From assembly GCA_016200145.1 (NCBI GenBank), contig JACQFH010000284.1:1-38063 (forward strand): a stretch of DNA of 38,063 nt, given 5' to 3'. Source of the DNA: Planctomycetia bacterium (lineage in GTDB: Bacteria > Planctomycetota > Planctomycetia > Planctomycetales > Planctomycetaceae). Position numbers and translations under genes: made by a program. The notes under the pieces are model-generated. The model saw only the letters and a program-made list of their open reading frames with translations, did no database searches and was not told the DNA's origin. Below are positions 21,533 to 29,923 of the stretch, one piece after another (within the stretch, counting starts at the first letter, position 1; each line of letters starts with the position of its first letter).

Positions 21533-21813
21533 GTCAGGCTTTCCAGCCTGACGGCAGTGTGTGAACGACTCAATTGACAGGGTGCAAGCACCAGTATCGA
21601 TTCTTCTCAGGACGAAGGCAGCAGCCGTTCAGCTCGCGGCGATTTGAATTAGCCACGGATGAAACACGCATTGAACACGGATAAACGAAAGCCCCCTCCT
21701 CATCCGTGTTTCATCCGTGGCTCCTTAGCTTCTCAAACAACGATCGGATTTGGCCTGCCTTCCGCTGTGGCAGATGTAAGCACAACGCTGTCAGGCTGGA
21801 AAGCCTGACCTAC
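21529..21813. repeat. Cassette bounded by 24-bp inverted repeats, copy B
   Basis: The ends are 21529-21552 and 21790-21813, perfect inverted copies of the same 24-base end as at 12543 and 12949. Inside is a second perfect inverted repeat of 18 bases (21651-21668 and 21705-21722, containing GCCACGGATGAAACACG). There is no gene in it. The left end carries the stop codon of the transporter gene; the right end stops just before the GAGGAA that precedes the SDR start. The whole gap 21533-21827 is therefore this element. Confidence 0.8.
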
Positions 21814-21827
21814 GAGGAACTATCCCG

Positions 21828-22556
21828 ATGAAGCTCAAAGGCAAAGTCGTCGTCATCACGGGCGGGAACCAGGGGATTGGCAAGGGAATTGCTAAAGCGT
21901 GCGCCGCCGAAGGGGCGCGCCTGGCGATTTGTGCCCGCAACGCCGCAAAGCTCGAAGCGACCAGCCGCGAACTGCAAAACGCCGGCGCCGACGTGCTGTT
22001 CCGGCAGGTCGACGTTTCTGATGAGCGCGCGGTCGACGCGTTCTTTCACGAGATCCGCGAGCATTACGGCCGGGTCGATATTCTCGTCAACAACGCCGGA
22101 GCGTTCGACGGCGGGCCGATCGACGAGCTTTCGCTCGACGCGTGGAACAACGTGATCGGGGCGTGCCTCACGGGGACGTTTCTGTGCAGCCGCCGGGCGT
22201 TCGCCATGATGAAAGCCCAGGGAGGCGGGCGGATTCTGAACATCGGTTCGATCTCGGCCCAGAGACCGCGCGAGGGAAGTTCAGCATACGCCGCGGCCAA
22301 GTTCGGCGTGTGGGGCCTGACGCAGGCGACGGCCCTCGACGGCCGCCCGTTCGGCATCGTCGCCAGTTGCCTGCATCCGGGAAACGTGCTGGTCGAACGC
22401 CGGCTCGAAACCGGTCAGGAATCCGACGACGAGCCAATGATGAACACCGAGACGATCGCCGAAGCGGCCCTGGCGATGCTCACGCTGCCACCCGACGTGA
22501 ACATGCTCGAAGCGATCGTGCTGCCGATCGGGCAGGCGTACCTCGGGCGCGGTTAG
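21828..22556 (+). CDS. Short-chain dehydrogenase/reductase (SDR)
   Basis: A 242-residue classical SDR. Landmarks are the NAD(P)-binding TGGNQGIG (11-18), NNAG (88-91), the serine pair around S141/S143 and the catalytic YxxxK at Y154-K158 (YAAAK). It oxidises or reduces a hydroxyl or keto group of an unknown substrate; the N-terminal VVVITGGNQGIGKGIAKA is common to polyol, 3-oxoacyl-ACP and glucose dehydrogenases. Length is normal for the family. GAGGAA lies 9-14 bases before the ATG, directly after the repeat cassette. The next gene downstream is convergent, with a perfect hairpin between. Confidence 0.93.
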   Translation: MKLKGKVVVITGGNQGIGKGIAKACAAEGARLAICARNAAKLEATSRELQNAGADVLFRQVDVSDERAVDAFFHEIREHYGRVDILVNNAGAFDGGPIDELSLDAWNNVIGACLTGTFLCSRRAFAMMKAQGGGRILNIGSISAQRPREGSSAYAAAKFGVWGLTQATALDGRPFGIVASCLHPGNVLVERRLETGQESDDEPMMNTETIAEAALAMLTLPPDVNMLEAIVLPIGQAYLGRG

Positions 22557-22591
22557 CGCAGGATCGGCAGCTTTCTCTGGATTCCGGAAGA

Positions 22592-22676
22592 AGACAAGGA
22601 GAGGGGGAGACAAGGAGCACGCGCTACGACGGCAAAGTCGTCGTATTTTTCTCCTTGTCTCCCCCTCTCCTTGTCT
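22592..22676. terminator. Perfect 26-bp inverted repeat between convergent genes
   Basis: Arms 22592-22617 and 22651-22676 are perfect 26-base complements (AGACAAGGAGAGGGGG onward). The 33-base loop itself holds a small stem (ACGAC/GTCGT) and a TTTTT run. It lies between the SDR gene and the convergent Gfo/Idh/MocA gene. The arm sequence recurs inside the PSD1 gene, so it is a mobile or dispersed repeat that may serve as a terminator. Confidence 0.6.
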
Positions 22677-22708
22677 GCGTCGATCGCAGCGCCGCTCGCC
22701 GCTGCGAT

Positions 22709-23710
22709 TCACGCCAGCATTCCACTCGACGCGAGAAGCGCATGCTGCACGATCAGGTCGTGTTCCATGCTGAAGTCGGGGGCCTTCTTGCCGGCGACGA
22801 CGGCGGCGAACTCGCGCAGGTCGGCGATCTGCAGCGTGGCCGCCGTCAGGTCGACTGTCTGCCAGGCTGAATTTCCTGTCCGGTACACCTCGACCGGCTG
22901 GCTGTTCTTGTTCGCCAGGTGACCGCTTCCCAGGTGCGGAATAATGAGCGCGCCTTCAGTGCCGTACACTTCGATCCGCCTCGTGTAGGGCACAACCTCG
23001 AGCGCGGGGACTTCGATGATTCCGAACGCCTGGTCGAATTCGAACACAGCGATGCCGTTGTCGATGAAGCTCTTCGGATCGGCCGTGTGGTGGTGGGCCA
23101 TGAAGGGGGTGATCTTGCGCGGCTTGCCGAGCAAGGTGACCAGCATGTCGACCAGGTGGCCGGCCATTTCGAAGTAGATGCCCCCTTTGTAGCGGCCCAG
23201 CTCGTCGACGTACCGCGCGTACGACGGCAGGTCTTTAGGGAGCCTGCCGCGGAACTCGTAGATCCGCCCGAACTCTTTGCGCTTGGCGCGATTGAGCATT
23301 TCCTGGACGGCCGACATGTAGCGGAACAGGTAGATCATCTGCACGTGCAGGTGCTTCTTGTGGGCCAGGTCGATCAGCCGGCGGTGCTCGTCGAGATCGA
23401 CTCCGGCGGGCTTTTCGAGCATCACCGGGCGGCCCGATTCGAGCGCGACGCGGGCCAGTTTCAGATTTTCATAGACGCGGCCTTCGACGACGATTCCGTC
23501 GAGAGGCTGGCGCAGCAATTCATCTGCGGTGTCGAAGACGCGGTAATTCGGGATCGCGCCTTCCCAGCGCTTGCTCTGCGCGGCGACGACCTGCGGGTCG
23601 GAATCGTGGAATCCGACCAGCGTGAATTCGTCGGGATGCTCGGCGACCCGCCGGACGACGCCGTCGGCATGTGTGTGCCACATCCCCAGCATTCCCAGTT
23701 TCAGCGGCAT
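22709..23710 (-). CDS. Gfo/Idh/MocA-family oxidoreductase (cytoplasmic)
   Basis: A 333-residue protein. The Rossmann domain (about 1-120) ends in the hallmark PVMLEKPAGVDLDEH (E99-K100-P101), which places the catalytic lysine. The second domain (about 125-330) carries GGIYFEMAGHLVDML, where the histidine normally sits in the active site. The N-terminal loop is KLGMLGMWHTHADG, not the usual GxGxxG/A, so nucleotide binding may be altered. No signal peptide. Such enzymes act on sugars, inositol or sugar acids with NAD(P). It shares strand and neighbourhood with the ManD-like dehydratase, with a 45-base gap that contains a dispersed repeat; a joint role in sugar-acid catabolism is inferred. Confidence 0.9.
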   Translation of the reverse strand: MPLKLGMLGMWHTHADGVVRRVAEHPDEFTLVGFHDSDPQVVAAQSKRWEGAIPNYRVFDTADELLRQPLDGIVVEGRVYENLKLARVALESGRPVMLEKPAGVDLDEHRRLIDLAHKKHLHVQMIYLFRYMSAVQEMLNRAKRKEFGRIYEFRGRLPKDLPSYARYVDELGRYKGGIYFEMAGHLVDMLVTLLGKPRKITPFMAHHHTADPKSFIDNGIAVFEFDQAFGIIEVPALEVVPYTRRIEVYGTEGALIIPHLGSGHLANKNSQPVEVYRTGNSAWQTVDLTAATLQIADLREFAAVVAGKKAPDFSMEHDLIVQHALLASSGMLA

Positions 23711-23726
23711 GGTGGTTTCCCTCGAA

Positions 23727-23750
23727 GTAGGTCAGGCTTTCCAGCCTGAC
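23727..23750 (+). repeat. Single end of the 24-bp inverted-repeat family
   Basis: Same 24-base sequence (GTAGGTCAGGC onward) as the ends of the cassettes at 12543-12972 and 21529-21813, here without a partner. It lies 5 bases beyond the stop codon of the ManD-like gene (23756) and before the start of the Gfo/Idh/MocA gene. Confidence 0.8.
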
Positions 23751-23755
23751 GCGAT

Positions 23756-25117
23756 CTACGGCTTGACGATCGTCCCATCGCGACGGCGGAGCGTGCCCCA
23801 GCGCAGGTCGAACGGCGGATCGTCGGCGACGGGGAACTTCGCGGCCAGTTTTTCATCCAGGTCGATGCCGAACCCCGGTTTGTCGCTGGCGTAGTAATAG
23901 CCCCCCTTGAGCTCGGGGCAGCCGGGGAACACGTCCTGCTCGGCCTGATTGAACAGCCTCGCTTCCTGGATCCCGAAGTTGGGGACCGCGAGGTCGAGGT
24001 GCACGTTGCAGGCGTGGCCGACGGGCGACACATCGCCCGGACCGTGCCAGGCGGTGCGAACCGCGAAAAACTCGCAGAACGCGGCGATTTTGCGGGCCAT
24101 CGTCAGCCCCCCCACCTGCGAAATGTGGATGCGGATGAAATCGATCAGCCGCTCGGCGATCAGCGGCACGAATTCATTCGGATTGTTGAACAGTTCGCCC
24201 ATCGCCAGGGGCGTGCTCGTCTGCTGCCTCAAGGTGCGGAAATAGCCCACGTCTTCGGGCGAGAACGGGTCTTCCATGAAGTACGGCTTGAATTTCTCGA
24301 CGTCTTTGACGAGCTGCATCGCCAGGATCGGCGGCACGCGCTCGTGGATGTCGTGCAGCAGTTCGACGACGTCGCCGAGCTTGTTGCGGACGTGCTCGAA
24401 CAGATTCGGCACGAGCCGGGCGTAGGGGCCCGGTTCCCAGACGTCGACCGCGCGGTTCGAGGGGGTCTTGTCGCCGGCGCCGGTCGCGCCTCCGGTTCCA
24501 TACGTGGCCATGCCGGGGACCGAGCATTGAATGCGGATGTGCCGGTAGCCCTCGGCCTGGTACTTGCGAACCGCGTCTTCGACGTCCTGAAAGGTCTTGC
24601 CCGAAGCGTGTCGGTAGGTATCGACGGCTTCGCGGCACTTGCCCCCCAGCAACTGGTACAGCGGCATTTTCGCGCGCTTGCCGAGAATGTCCCACAGCGC
24701 CATGTCGACTCCCGACAGGGCGTTGCCCAGCACGGGTCCGTTGCGCCAATACGAGCTGACGAACGACGATTGCCAGATGTCGTCGATGCGTGTGGCGTCT
24801 TTGCCGAGCAGGAAGGGCTTGAGGAACTTTTCGACTGCCGTTTCGACGGCCCGCGCCCGCTGCGTGAACGTGGCGCAACCGAGGCCGTAGAGGCCGGGCT
24901 CATTCGTGATCACCTTGACGACGACCAGCCGGATGTTGGCCGGCGCGGTGAGAAACGTTTTAACGTCGGTGATCCGCAGCGGCGGAGTGCCGCGCGCGGC
25001 TTCTTCGGCGATCGAGGCCGATTTGTCCTGCCCCGCACAGGCGCCACCGGAGACCCACGGCAGGCTTGCGGCCACCGAACCAAACATCGTTGATTTCAGC
25101 CAATCACGGCGGTGCAT
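23756..25117 (-). CDS. ManD-like enolase-superfamily sugar-acid dehydratase, Tat-exported
   Basis: A 453-residue protein with a Tat-type leader (MHRRDWLKSTMFGSVAASLPW), unusual for a dehydratase but common in planctomycetes. The core follows mannonate dehydratase (ManD/RspA): GNALSGVDMALWDILGKRAKMPLYQLLGG, YRHASGKTFQDVEDA, then metal and acid/base residues in LLHDIHERVPP, FMEDPFSPED and MGELFNN, and TAWHGPGDVSP with NFGIQE. The expected reaction is dehydration of a sugar acid such as mannonate or gluconate to the 2-keto-3-deoxy form; the exact substrate is not determined. ATG 25117 is chosen because it opens the Tat signal and has GGAG upstream. The neighbouring Gfo/Idh/MocA gene lies downstream on the same strand. 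Confidence 0.88.
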   Translation of the reverse strand: MHRRDWLKSTMFGSVAASLPWVSGGACAGQDKSASIAEEAARGTPPLRITDVKTFLTAPANIRLVVVKVITNEPGLYGLGCATFTQRARAVETAVEKFLKPFLLGKDATRIDDIWQSSFVSSYWRNGPVLGNALSGVDMALWDILGKRAKMPLYQLLGGKCREAVDTYRHASGKTFQDVEDAVRKYQAEGYRHIRIQCSVPGMATYGTGGATGAGDKTPSNRAVDVWEPGPYARLVPNLFEHVRNKLGDVVELLHDIHERVPPILAMQLVKDVEKFKPYFMEDPFSPEDVGYFRTLRQQTSTPLAMGELFNNPNEFVPLIAERLIDFIRIHISQVGGLTMARKIAAFCEFFAVRTAWHGPGDVSPVGHACNVHLDLAVPNFGIQEARLFNQAEQDVFPGCPELKGGYYYASDKPGFGIDLDEKLAAKFPVADDPPFDLRWGTLRRRDGTIVKP

Positions 25118-25238
25118 GTCGAGTAACTCCTGAGTCGCGCGTTCTGGAGACGCCACACGGATCGGGCGACCCAATCGGTGCAAAGCACTCGGTCGGACCA
25201 CCCATGTAAACCTCCAGCGCCGGTCCTACGCGTGCAGG

Positions 25239-26009
25239 TTATTTTCCGTCCGGCCGGCCTTCGCGATAGATGGTCCCGAAGAAGAAGTCGGCGATCGGCC
25301 AGGTGATGTTGAAATTGTACTTCGACATCAGCGAGTGCCGGTGGTGCATGCGGTGGTGGGCACGCAGGGCACGGATCACCGGCAGTCGGGCGACGAATGA
25401 ACTCTCGTCAAGGTGATAACAGAAGTGCAGCACCTCGTACGACATGAAATAGAACGTCGCAGTCGCCACGTAGAAGCACGCCGTATTCCGGGTATGGAAC
25501 AGGTACAGTCCCAGCCCGATCGGGAAGGCGACGATCCCCAAGTAGAACAGCAGCATGATCGCCGGGAACAGCACGATCTTGAAATCTCGCTGCGACCGGC
25601 ACGTCATCCATTCGTCGGTAAAGAACCGGTGATGCTCGTGCGTGTGGCGATGGAACATCAGCCCCAACCGGTGAACGTGCTTGTGCATCGGGCCGCGGTG
25701 GCCGAAGTACTCGACGAAATTCGCCAGCACGAACGTGACGGGAACGCAGAGCCAGTCGAGCCACGTCGGATTGCTCACCTGTGACAGCGCCAGGACGATC
25801 ACGGCCGACGAACCCGCCACCACGAACGCCAGGTGGGCGAAACCGTTGTAATACCGGCCGATAACGTTCGACCGGTACTCCATCCGGTAGGCGGCCAGGC
25901 TGGGGGGCAATTCGTCGGTTTCGAGGCCTGCGGGGCGCGCTGCATTCGCGGCCTCTGCCGGGTCGGGTGGCACGGCAGTCAGCGTGGTTGTCGGCGCTGG
26001 ATCGGTCAT
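25239..26009 (-). CDS. Fatty acid hydroxylase/sterol desaturase superfamily membrane protein
   Basis: A 256-residue integral membrane di-iron protein. Four hydrophobic segments are visible, and the His clusters expected of the family occur in order: HRGPMHKHVH, HRHTHEHHRFF and, near the end, HHRMHHRHS, together with HFCYHLD. The family hydroxylates or desaturates lipids using O2. The N-terminal 45 residues are proline/alanine-rich and probably cytoplasmic. Start: a TTG at 26021 would add four residues, but ATG 26009 is preferred. Substrate unknown; membrane-lipid modification is the best guess. Confidence 0.88.
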   Translation of the reverse strand: MTDPAPTTTLTAVPPDPAEAANAARPAGLETDELPPSLAAYRMEYRSNVIGRYYNGFAHLAFVVAGSSAVIVLALSQVSNPTWLDWLCVPVTFVLANFVEYFGHRGPMHKHVHRLGLMFHRHTHEHHRFFTDEWMTCRSQRDFKIVLFPAIMLLFYLGIVAFPIGLGLYLFHTRNTACFYVATATFYFMSYEVLHFCYHLDESSFVARLPVIRALRAHHRMHHRHSLMSKYNFNITWPIADFFFGTIYREGRPDGK

Positions 26010-26228
26010 CGTTTCGGGCAAGCGGCAACCCCTGTTAGAGACGATTCCACTCTAACGCCGCAACGCAAGGCTTTCAACGCGTGGGACAGCGCCCCACCCC
26101 GACCCGCCAGCGCAAAAGTGCCCCGGGCACTGCACGTGCTAATTCAACGCGCGGGAACGGCTTGCGGCTGCCGATAATCTCCATTAACATATCGGTGAGC
26201 GCTTCCGTATCGTCCTGGAAGGATGCTG

Positions 26229-27737
26229 ATGCTCCGTATCTTGAGTTCCAAGAAGACGTTGTGCGACGGGCTGACCCGCCGCGACCTGTTGCAGGTCGGC
26301 GGTTTAGGGGCCTGCGGGCTCGGCTTGGAACAACTCCTGGGGCTGAACTCGGCGGCCCGCGCGAACCCTGCAGAGGGACGTGCCGCGGCCAATTTCGGCA
26401 AGGCCAAGCACTGCATTTTGCTCTATCTGTACGGGGCCCCCAGCCAGCTCGAAACGTTCGACATGAAGCCCGACGCTCCCGTGGAAATCCGCGGGACGAT
26501 GAAGCCGATTCCGTCGGTGCTGCCGGGGCTGGACGTCTGCGAGCACCTGCCGCATATCGCCGGGATGACCGACCGCATCACGGTCGTCCGCTCGGTGACG
26601 CACCCCTACCCGATTCATGGCGTGGCCTTCGCGACCACAGGGATCCCGGCCATCGACGTGGCGATGGAGTTGGCACCCTACGACGTGAGGCACCACCCCT
26701 ACTTCGGGTCGGTGGTGCAGTATCTCGAACGCAACATGACAGCCGGCCGCCCCACGGATATTCCGCAGAACGTGGCGCTGCCCTTCCCGTTCAGCAGCGA
26801 GCGCGTGGGCGAAGTGCCGCGTGCGGGTCCGTACGCCGCGTTTCTGGGCTCGACGTACAACCCGACGTGGACCGAATACCTCGGCAAATCGACCGGCACC
26901 GTGCGGAAGACGCTGCGCGACATGAATTACGACGTGCCCGATCCGTACGTCGGGTGCGATCGCGACAGTCACTTCCGGTTCTCGTCGACCACGCCTCTGC
27001 CCGACATTTCGATCGACCGGCTCAACCGCCGCCGCTCGCTGCTCGGGCAGTTCGACGAGACGAGACGCGAGCTTGAAGCGACGGTCGACGGCCGTTCGCT
27101 GTCGCGGTATCAGGACCTGGCGTTTTCGATGATCACCTCGCCCCGCGTCGCTGAGGCGCTCGACGTCCGCAGAGAGCCTTTGGCGACGCGCGACCTGTAC
27201 GGCATGACGCTGTTCGGGCAGGGGTGCCTGGCCGCGCGGCGGATGATTGAAGCGGGGACGCGCCTGGTGAGCGTGTTCTGGGACGAATACGGCCTGGCCG
27301 GAGATGCCTGGGACACGCACTGGAACCATTACCCGCGCATGGTCGACCAGCTTCTGCCGCCGTTCGACAAGGCGTTTTCGGGGCTGATCCTCGACCTGGA
27401 ACAGCGCGGCCTGCTCGATGAAACGCTGGTCGTCGTGCTGAGCGACCACGGTCGCACCCCGAAGCTGAACAGCGCCAAGGGGGGTGGTCGCGACCACTGG
27501 TCGCTGGCCTACTCGCTGGCGTTCGCCGGCGGCGGCATGGCGAAGGGAAAGGTCGTGGGTGCGACCGATCGCGAAGCGGGCACTCCCATCGACCGGCCCG
27601 TGTCGCCCAAAGACATCCTGGCGACGATGTATCACCTGCTGGGGATCGACCCGCACACCCGCATCCCCGACCGCGGCGGTTCGCTGATTCCTGTCGTCCC
27701 CGAAAGCGCCGACATCGTCCCCGAGATGCTGGCCTAG
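26229..27737 (+). CDS. DUF1501 protein with Tat signal (second copy in the window)
   Basis: A 502-residue DUF1501 family protein, only distantly similar to the copy at 14691-16196. The Tat motif is LTRRDLLQVGGLGACGLGLEQLLGL near residues 16-40. Family features are KHCILLYLYGAPSQLETFDMKP, HLPHIAGMTDRITVVRSVTHPY, RLVSVFWDEYG..AWDTHWNHYPRM and ETLVVVLSDHGRTPKLN. GGAAGG (26217-26222) lies 6 bases before ATG 26229 and touches the earlier ATG at 26223, so 26229 is preferred. Unlike the first copy it has no PSD1 partner next to it. Periplasmic location inferred; reaction unknown. Confidence 0.9.
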   Translation: MLRILSSKKTLCDGLTRRDLLQVGGLGACGLGLEQLLGLNSAARANPAEGRAAANFGKAKHCILLYLYGAPSQLETFDMKPDAPVEIRGTMKPIPSVLPGLDVCEHLPHIAGMTDRITVVRSVTHPYPIHGVAFATTGIPAIDVAMELAPYDVRHHPYFGSVVQYLERNMTAGRPTDIPQNVALPFPFSSERVGEVPRAGPYAAFLGSTYNPTWTEYLGKSTGTVRKTLRDMNYDVPDPYVGCDRDSHFRFSSTTPLPDISIDRLNRRRSLLGQFDETRRELEATVDGRSLSRYQDLAFSMITSPRVAEALDVRREPLATRDLYGMTLFGQGCLAARRMIEAGTRLVSVFWDEYGLAGDAWDTHWNHYPRMVDQLLPPFDKAFSGLILDLEQRGLLDETLVVVLSDHGRTPKLNSAKGGGRDHWSLAYSLAFAGGGMAKGKVVGATDREAGTPIDRPVSPKDILATMYHLLGIDPHTRIPDRGGSLIPVVPESADIVPEMLA

Positions 27738-27754
27738 CCGCCTGTTGAAAAACA

Positions 27755-27821
27755 CCGTGGCATAGGCTTCCAGCCTGTGAATCCGCGCGAAAGTATGACA
27801 GGCTGGAAGCCTATCCCACGG
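27755..27821. terminator. Strong hairpin between convergent genes
   Basis: Arms 27755-27778 and 27798-27821 pair at 23 of 24 positions (CCGTGGCATAGGCTTCCAGC onward) around a 19-base loop. It starts 18 bases after the DUF1501 stop codon and faces the lipoprotein gene on the other strand, so it may end both transcripts. Confidence 0.65.
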
Positions 27822-27858
27822 TTCGTAATACCGTCTTCAGGCGGTCCGTGCCTCGCGC

Positions 27859-28521
27859 CTACCGCGAGATCTTCGCCGACTTCAGGAACTCGCGGAATTC
27901 GTCTTCGTGCGCCGCGATCGTCGCGCGGGGGCCGGTGAGCTTGGCAAAGAACGAGCTGTTCTCGCCGAACGGGACGACAACGTACAGCATTCGATATCCC
28001 GGACGTGGATATCCCTCGCCCCGAGAGCTCGGCGCCCGGAAATCGGGCCCTTTCCATTCGCCTCGCAGATCGACGATTGTCGCATCGATGCCGCCGATCG
28101 ATAGCGTTTCCTGCGTTGGCGTTTCACCGGGCTCGAATTTGAATTCGGCAGTGCGTCTTGAGATCATTTCTTCCCGATTCCCCAGCGACGACATGAGGGT
28201 CAGGCGGCCGTCGTATTCGTCGTCTTCCATTCGCGGCAGCTCGAACTCGGCCTCGATGATGTTCGTGTCCGGCTTGACCCGCTTCCAGCTTTCGGGAACG
28301 ACGAATGTGATTCCGCTGTCCGAGAGCTTTAGCTCGTTCGCAGCCGGTGTTTCGGGTTCCTCGAGCGGCGGCTCCGACTGCGGGGGGACCTCGTCGGCGC
28401 TCGATTTGTCGCTGGAGACCGGTCTTTCCAGCGAGGCCTTTTCGACCGACCCCGGCTCGCTGCTGCACCCTGCCGCGGCGCCGCAGATCACACAGACAAG
28501 CCACAATAAGATCCGCTTCAT
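27859..28521 (-). CDS. Small lipoprotein, function unknown
   Basis: A 220-residue protein with a lipoprotein signal (MKRILLWLVCVICGAAAGCSS, lipobox AAGC). An acidic, proline-rich linker follows, then a compact domain from about residue 60 (KLSDSGITFVVPESWKRV) to the end (DEFREFLKSAKISR). The opening FxVPxxWK and the later IDATIVDLRGEWKGPDF resemble small planctomycete secreted domains of no assigned function. The start at 28521 was chosen because it opens the signal peptide and has AAAGGG upstream; the longer frame to 28716 would read through repeat DNA. It is downstream of the ankyrin gene on the same strand, about 155 bases away. Confidence 0.8.
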   Translation of the reverse strand: MKRILLWLVCVICGAAAGCSSEPGSVEKASLERPVSSDKSSADEVPPQSEPPLEEPETPAANELKLSDSGITFVVPESWKRVKPDTNIIEAEFELPRMEDDEYDGRLTLMSSLGNREEMISRRTAEFKFEPGETPTQETLSIGGIDATIVDLRGEWKGPDFRAPSSRGEGYPRPGYRMLYVVVPFGENSSFFAKLTGPRATIAAHEDEFREFLKSAKISR

Positions 28522-28546
28522 ACGACGCGCCCTTTCAATCAAGGAG

Positions 28547-28614
28547 GATGGAAGATGGAGGATCGAAGATGGCGGGATTTGATTCCCGTCCGTCGCCATC
28601 CTCCATCTTCCATC
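28547..28614. repeat. 17-bp inverted repeat upstream of the lipoprotein gene
   Basis: Arms 28547-28563 (GATGGAAGATGGAGGAT) and 28598-28614 are perfect complements. They are followed by a pyrimidine tract (28630-28675) that resembles the repeat embedded in the PSD1 gene. It fills most of the gap between the ankyrin and lipoprotein genes. Confidence 0.7.
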
Positions 28615-28676
28615 ATCCATCCTCGCTCCGTTTTTCTCCCTGTCTCGCCCTCTCCCTCTCTCCTTGTCTGCGTCTG

Positions 28677-29645
28677 TCATCCCCCCTCGGCCCCCCGCAG
28701 CATTTCGACGACCCACACATGACCGGCTTCCGTCGCAACCTCCAGGGCGGTCTTGCCGTCGGCGTCGCGCAGGGCAGGATCGGCCCCGGCGTCGAGCAGC
28801 ATCCGCACCACCTCCAGGTTGCCACCCCGCGCGGCCGCGTGCAGCGGCGTCGTCTGCCCGTCGTAGAAATTGACGAGCGCAGGATCTTCAGCAAGGCGTT
28901 GCTGAACCAGATTGGGAAATCCCGAGTTGGCGGCGACGCAAATGCCGAACGCCCGCGGCGTGCAGTGCAACACGTCGTCGCGTGCGGCTGCATCGGCGCC
29001 GGCCCGCTCGAGCAATTCGATCGCCTCGCGCGAGCCGCCGAAATACGCCCAGTGCAGCGCAGTGCCCCCCTGATAGGCACGGAACGACAGATCGGGCTGC
29101 TTGGTCAGCAGGAAACGCACGACTTCGGTCTGGCCCGTCCGGCAGGCAATGGAGAGTGCATCCGAAATTTTCTCGGTCGCGGACCAGGGCGGGCACGGCA
29201 GCCGCGTGCCATCGGCGGCGAACCGGCTGCTGCCGGTGCGCGACGCGCCGGCGACAAGTTTTCCGGCGTCGTCGAAACAGGCCTGGACGTGCTCCAGCGA
29301 CCCGATGCCGGCGGCACAAAACAGGTCGGGCTTCACCCCCAGGCGCACGAGCGCGCGGGCGAATTCCATGGCATGGCACGTCACCGCCCACGACAGGGCC
29401 GTGTGTCCCGATGCGCCGAACTTCGCTTCCGCATCGGCCCCCTGGGCCAGGAGCAGTGCTCCGAGCGTCGGATCGTTGCACTGTGCAGCGGCGTGCAGCG
29501 GCGTCTGCCCGTCGGCGCTTGCCGCCCGAGCCAGCTCGGGTTTCTGCGCCAGGATTTGTGCCACCCCCGGCGTATCGCCCGCATAGATCGCCGAAAGCAA
29601 CCGGGTGAGTTCGGCATCGTCCTGCGGGGAAGTGGGCTGGGTCAT
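28677..29645 (-). CDS. Ankyrin-repeat protein
   Basis: A 322-residue protein made largely of ankyrin repeats. Clear copies are DGQTPLHAAAQCNDPTLGALLLAQGAD, SGHTALSWAVTCHAMEFARAL, GGTALHWAYFGGSREAIELLERAGAD, TTPLHAAARGGNLEVVRMLLDAGAD and DGKTALEVATEAGHVWVVEMLRG. A less regular middle part (about 120-165) breaks the array. There is no signal peptide or membrane segment, so it is probably a cytoplasmic protein-binding scaffold; the partner is unknown. ATG 29645 is chosen because it gives an ordinary soluble N-terminus and has AGGA about 10 bases upstream; the extended frame to 29777 would include repeat sequence. Confidence 0.88.
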   Translation of the reverse strand: MTQPTSPQDDAELTRLLSAIYAGDTPGVAQILAQKPELARAASADGQTPLHAAAQCNDPTLGALLLAQGADAEAKFGASGHTALSWAVTCHAMEFARALVRLGVKPDLFCAAGIGSLEHVQACFDDAGKLVAGASRTGSSRFAADGTRLPCPPWSATEKISDALSIACRTGQTEVVRFLLTKQPDLSFRAYQGGTALHWAYFGGSREAIELLERAGADAAARDDVLHCTPRAFGICVAANSGFPNLVQQRLAEDPALVNFYDGQTTPLHAAARGGNLEVVRMLLDAGADPALRDADGKTALEVATEAGHVWVVEMLRGAEGG

Positions 29646-29700
29646 GTAATTCGTTCCTGGGGCCTTCGCACGGTCGTGTTGTGCGCAGTGTATCGTGAAC

Positions 29701-29785
29701 GTGGCGAGAATCGCCACTTCGTCATTATTCCTGAGGCTTGAGACTTGAGGCTTGAGGACACAAGTTGCGAACGTCAAGCCTCAGG
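29701..29785. repeat. Hairpins in the divergent gap before the Tat-exported oxidoreductase
   Basis: A short palindrome GTGGCGAGAATCGCCAC (29701-29717) is followed by arms CCTGAGGCTTGA (29730-29741) and TCAAGCCTCAGG (29774-29785), paired at 12 of 12 positions. The gap 29646-29923 separates divergent genes and shows no other clear element. Confidence 0.6.
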
Positions 29786-29923
29786 TCTGCAGCCTCGAGC
29801 CACTGGCGTTGCGCGACTTGCCTGAACGCGAATGGCCGGGTAACGTCAATTGCAAACGGACAGGATCATCGTCCCGCAACCATTCGAATAACCAGATTGA
29901 GGTACTTCAACCGGGAGACGCTC

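Noticed and set aside
26304-27755. 483-codon minus-strand frame opposite the second DUF1501 gene
   Set aside because: Composition is that of an antisense shadow. The plus-strand frame has a Tat signal and DUF1501 motifs.
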